A DNA stretch of 23,413 bases, from assembly GCA_937965665.1 (NCBI GenBank), contig CALCJE010000198.1:1-23413 (forward strand), given 5' to 3'. This document shows positions 23,063 through 23,413 of the stretch, piece by piece. Position numbers and translations under genes: made by a program. This stretch comes from an uncultured Bacteroidales bacterium (lineage in GTDB: Bacteria > Bacteroidota > Bacteroidia > Bacteroidales > UBA4417). The notes under the pieces were generated by a model that was not told where the DNA came from, did no database searches, and was given only the letters and a program-made list of their open reading frames with translations. The first letter of the stretch is position 1; the number at the start of each line of letters is the position of its first letter.

Positions 23063-23413
23063 TCAGATTACTTTTTCAGCCCTCATTCGTCGCTTAGTAT
23101 TCACATAAATTACTATTCCACCAACTAACAATCCCAACTCACCAATCCAGGCAACAATTCCATTCGTCCATAGACCCAGTCCGAATGTTTTTGAATAATT
23201 ATTGAACCAGGGCATACCGGTATCAGCTGCATAAAATGCTGTCTTGGGCGATGCGATAATATCCAGCAGGAAATGACTCAGCACCAGAGCGCAGATAATA
23301 AAGCTCATCCGTTTATTTTTGGTGAATATATAAGTAACAAACCCTGCAGCCAAAGTCCAGACTATCCCCATTAAAATGCTGTGCGAATAAGGTGAATAGG
23401 GCTGGATCATCTC
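23063..23413 (-). CDS. C-terminal part of a membrane protein (cut by the window edge)
   Basis: The frame is open to the right edge (codon for Glu before the Met at 23408-23410), so the N-terminus is outside the window and that Met is probably internal. The visible 116 codons contain QPYSPYSHSILMGIVWTLAA, then LVLSHFLLDIIASPKTAF and a final helix WIGELGLLVGGIVIYVNT. PYSHS plus a SHFLLD motif between helices is typical of a family of membrane proteins often annotated as metal-dependent-hydrolase-like (YdjM-like), in which the His and Asp residues could bind metal. It is on the same strand as the polyferredoxin gene, 91 nt upstream of it, and could be co-transcribed. Confidence 0.6.
   Translation of the reverse strand, partial: EMIQPYSPYSHSILMGIVWTLAAGFVTYIFTKNKRMSFIICALVLSHFLLDIIASPKTAFYAADTGMPWFNNYSKTFGLGLWTNGIVAWIGELGLLVGGIVIYVNTKRRMRAEKVI

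Overview
The window looks like a Bacteroidota chromosome, probably a Bacteroidales/Marinilabiliales-type anaerobe or facultative anaerobe. It is AT-rich and its genes lack strong Shine-Dalgarno sites. Several upstream regions carry the Bacteroidota promoter form TTG-N(17-23)-TAnnTTTG. The protein families also fit: a DUF4956 and CotH-like pair, an OmpA-type lipoprotein next to a membrane-anchored coiled-coil protein, a membrane-bound AraC regulator and a DUF438-hemerythrin-PAS protein. No rRNA, tRNA, CRISPR array or intact transposase was seen.

Left part (1-8.7 kb). A leftward promoter at 46-75 serves a gene beyond the left edge. It is followed by the remains of a Bro-N/DinD-like gene (418-738). 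A minus-strand pair encodes a CotH-like secreted protein and a DUF4956 membrane protein. A plus-strand lipoprotein of the SdiA-regulated (beta-propeller) type follows. A large putative glycoside-hydrolase-like gene (4392-6755, minus) is cut in two by one in-frame TAA. Beyond it lie a KOW mini-protein, a secreted START/SRPBCC protein and an AhpD-like peroxidase-related enzyme. The gaps here carry two kinds of REP-like palindromes.

Middle (8.7-17.6 kb). A DUF438-hemerythrin-PAS protein sits behind a near-consensus promoter. After it come a structured segment resembling a group II intron fragment, then aspartate ammonia-lyase (aspA). The most interesting unit follows: a 116-residue unknown gene, a divergent OmpR-type response regulator and histidine kinase, then a coiled-coil membrane protein and an OmpA-like lipoprotein. 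The unknown gene and the envelope pair each have three 11-bp-spaced TTTTAATC-type repeats ending 20 nt before a TAnnTTTG element. The two 58-bp blocks align without gaps, which suggests that the adjacent regulator controls both. The leader of the envelope pair holds a long nested RNA fold (15281-15446), and a second long hairpin (17360-17453) follows the OmpA gene.

Right part (17.6-23.4 kb). A Rnk-like GreA/B C-terminal protein and an HhH-type putative DNA glycosylase form a pair. Then come an AraC-family membrane regulator, a DUF6448 protein with a His-rich tail, a small cupin, a NapH-like polyferredoxin and the C-terminal part of a membrane protein that runs off the right edge. Several fragments (Bro-N remnant, split hydrolase, start-less ORFs at 17414-17548 and 18900-19172) point to ongoing gene decay.
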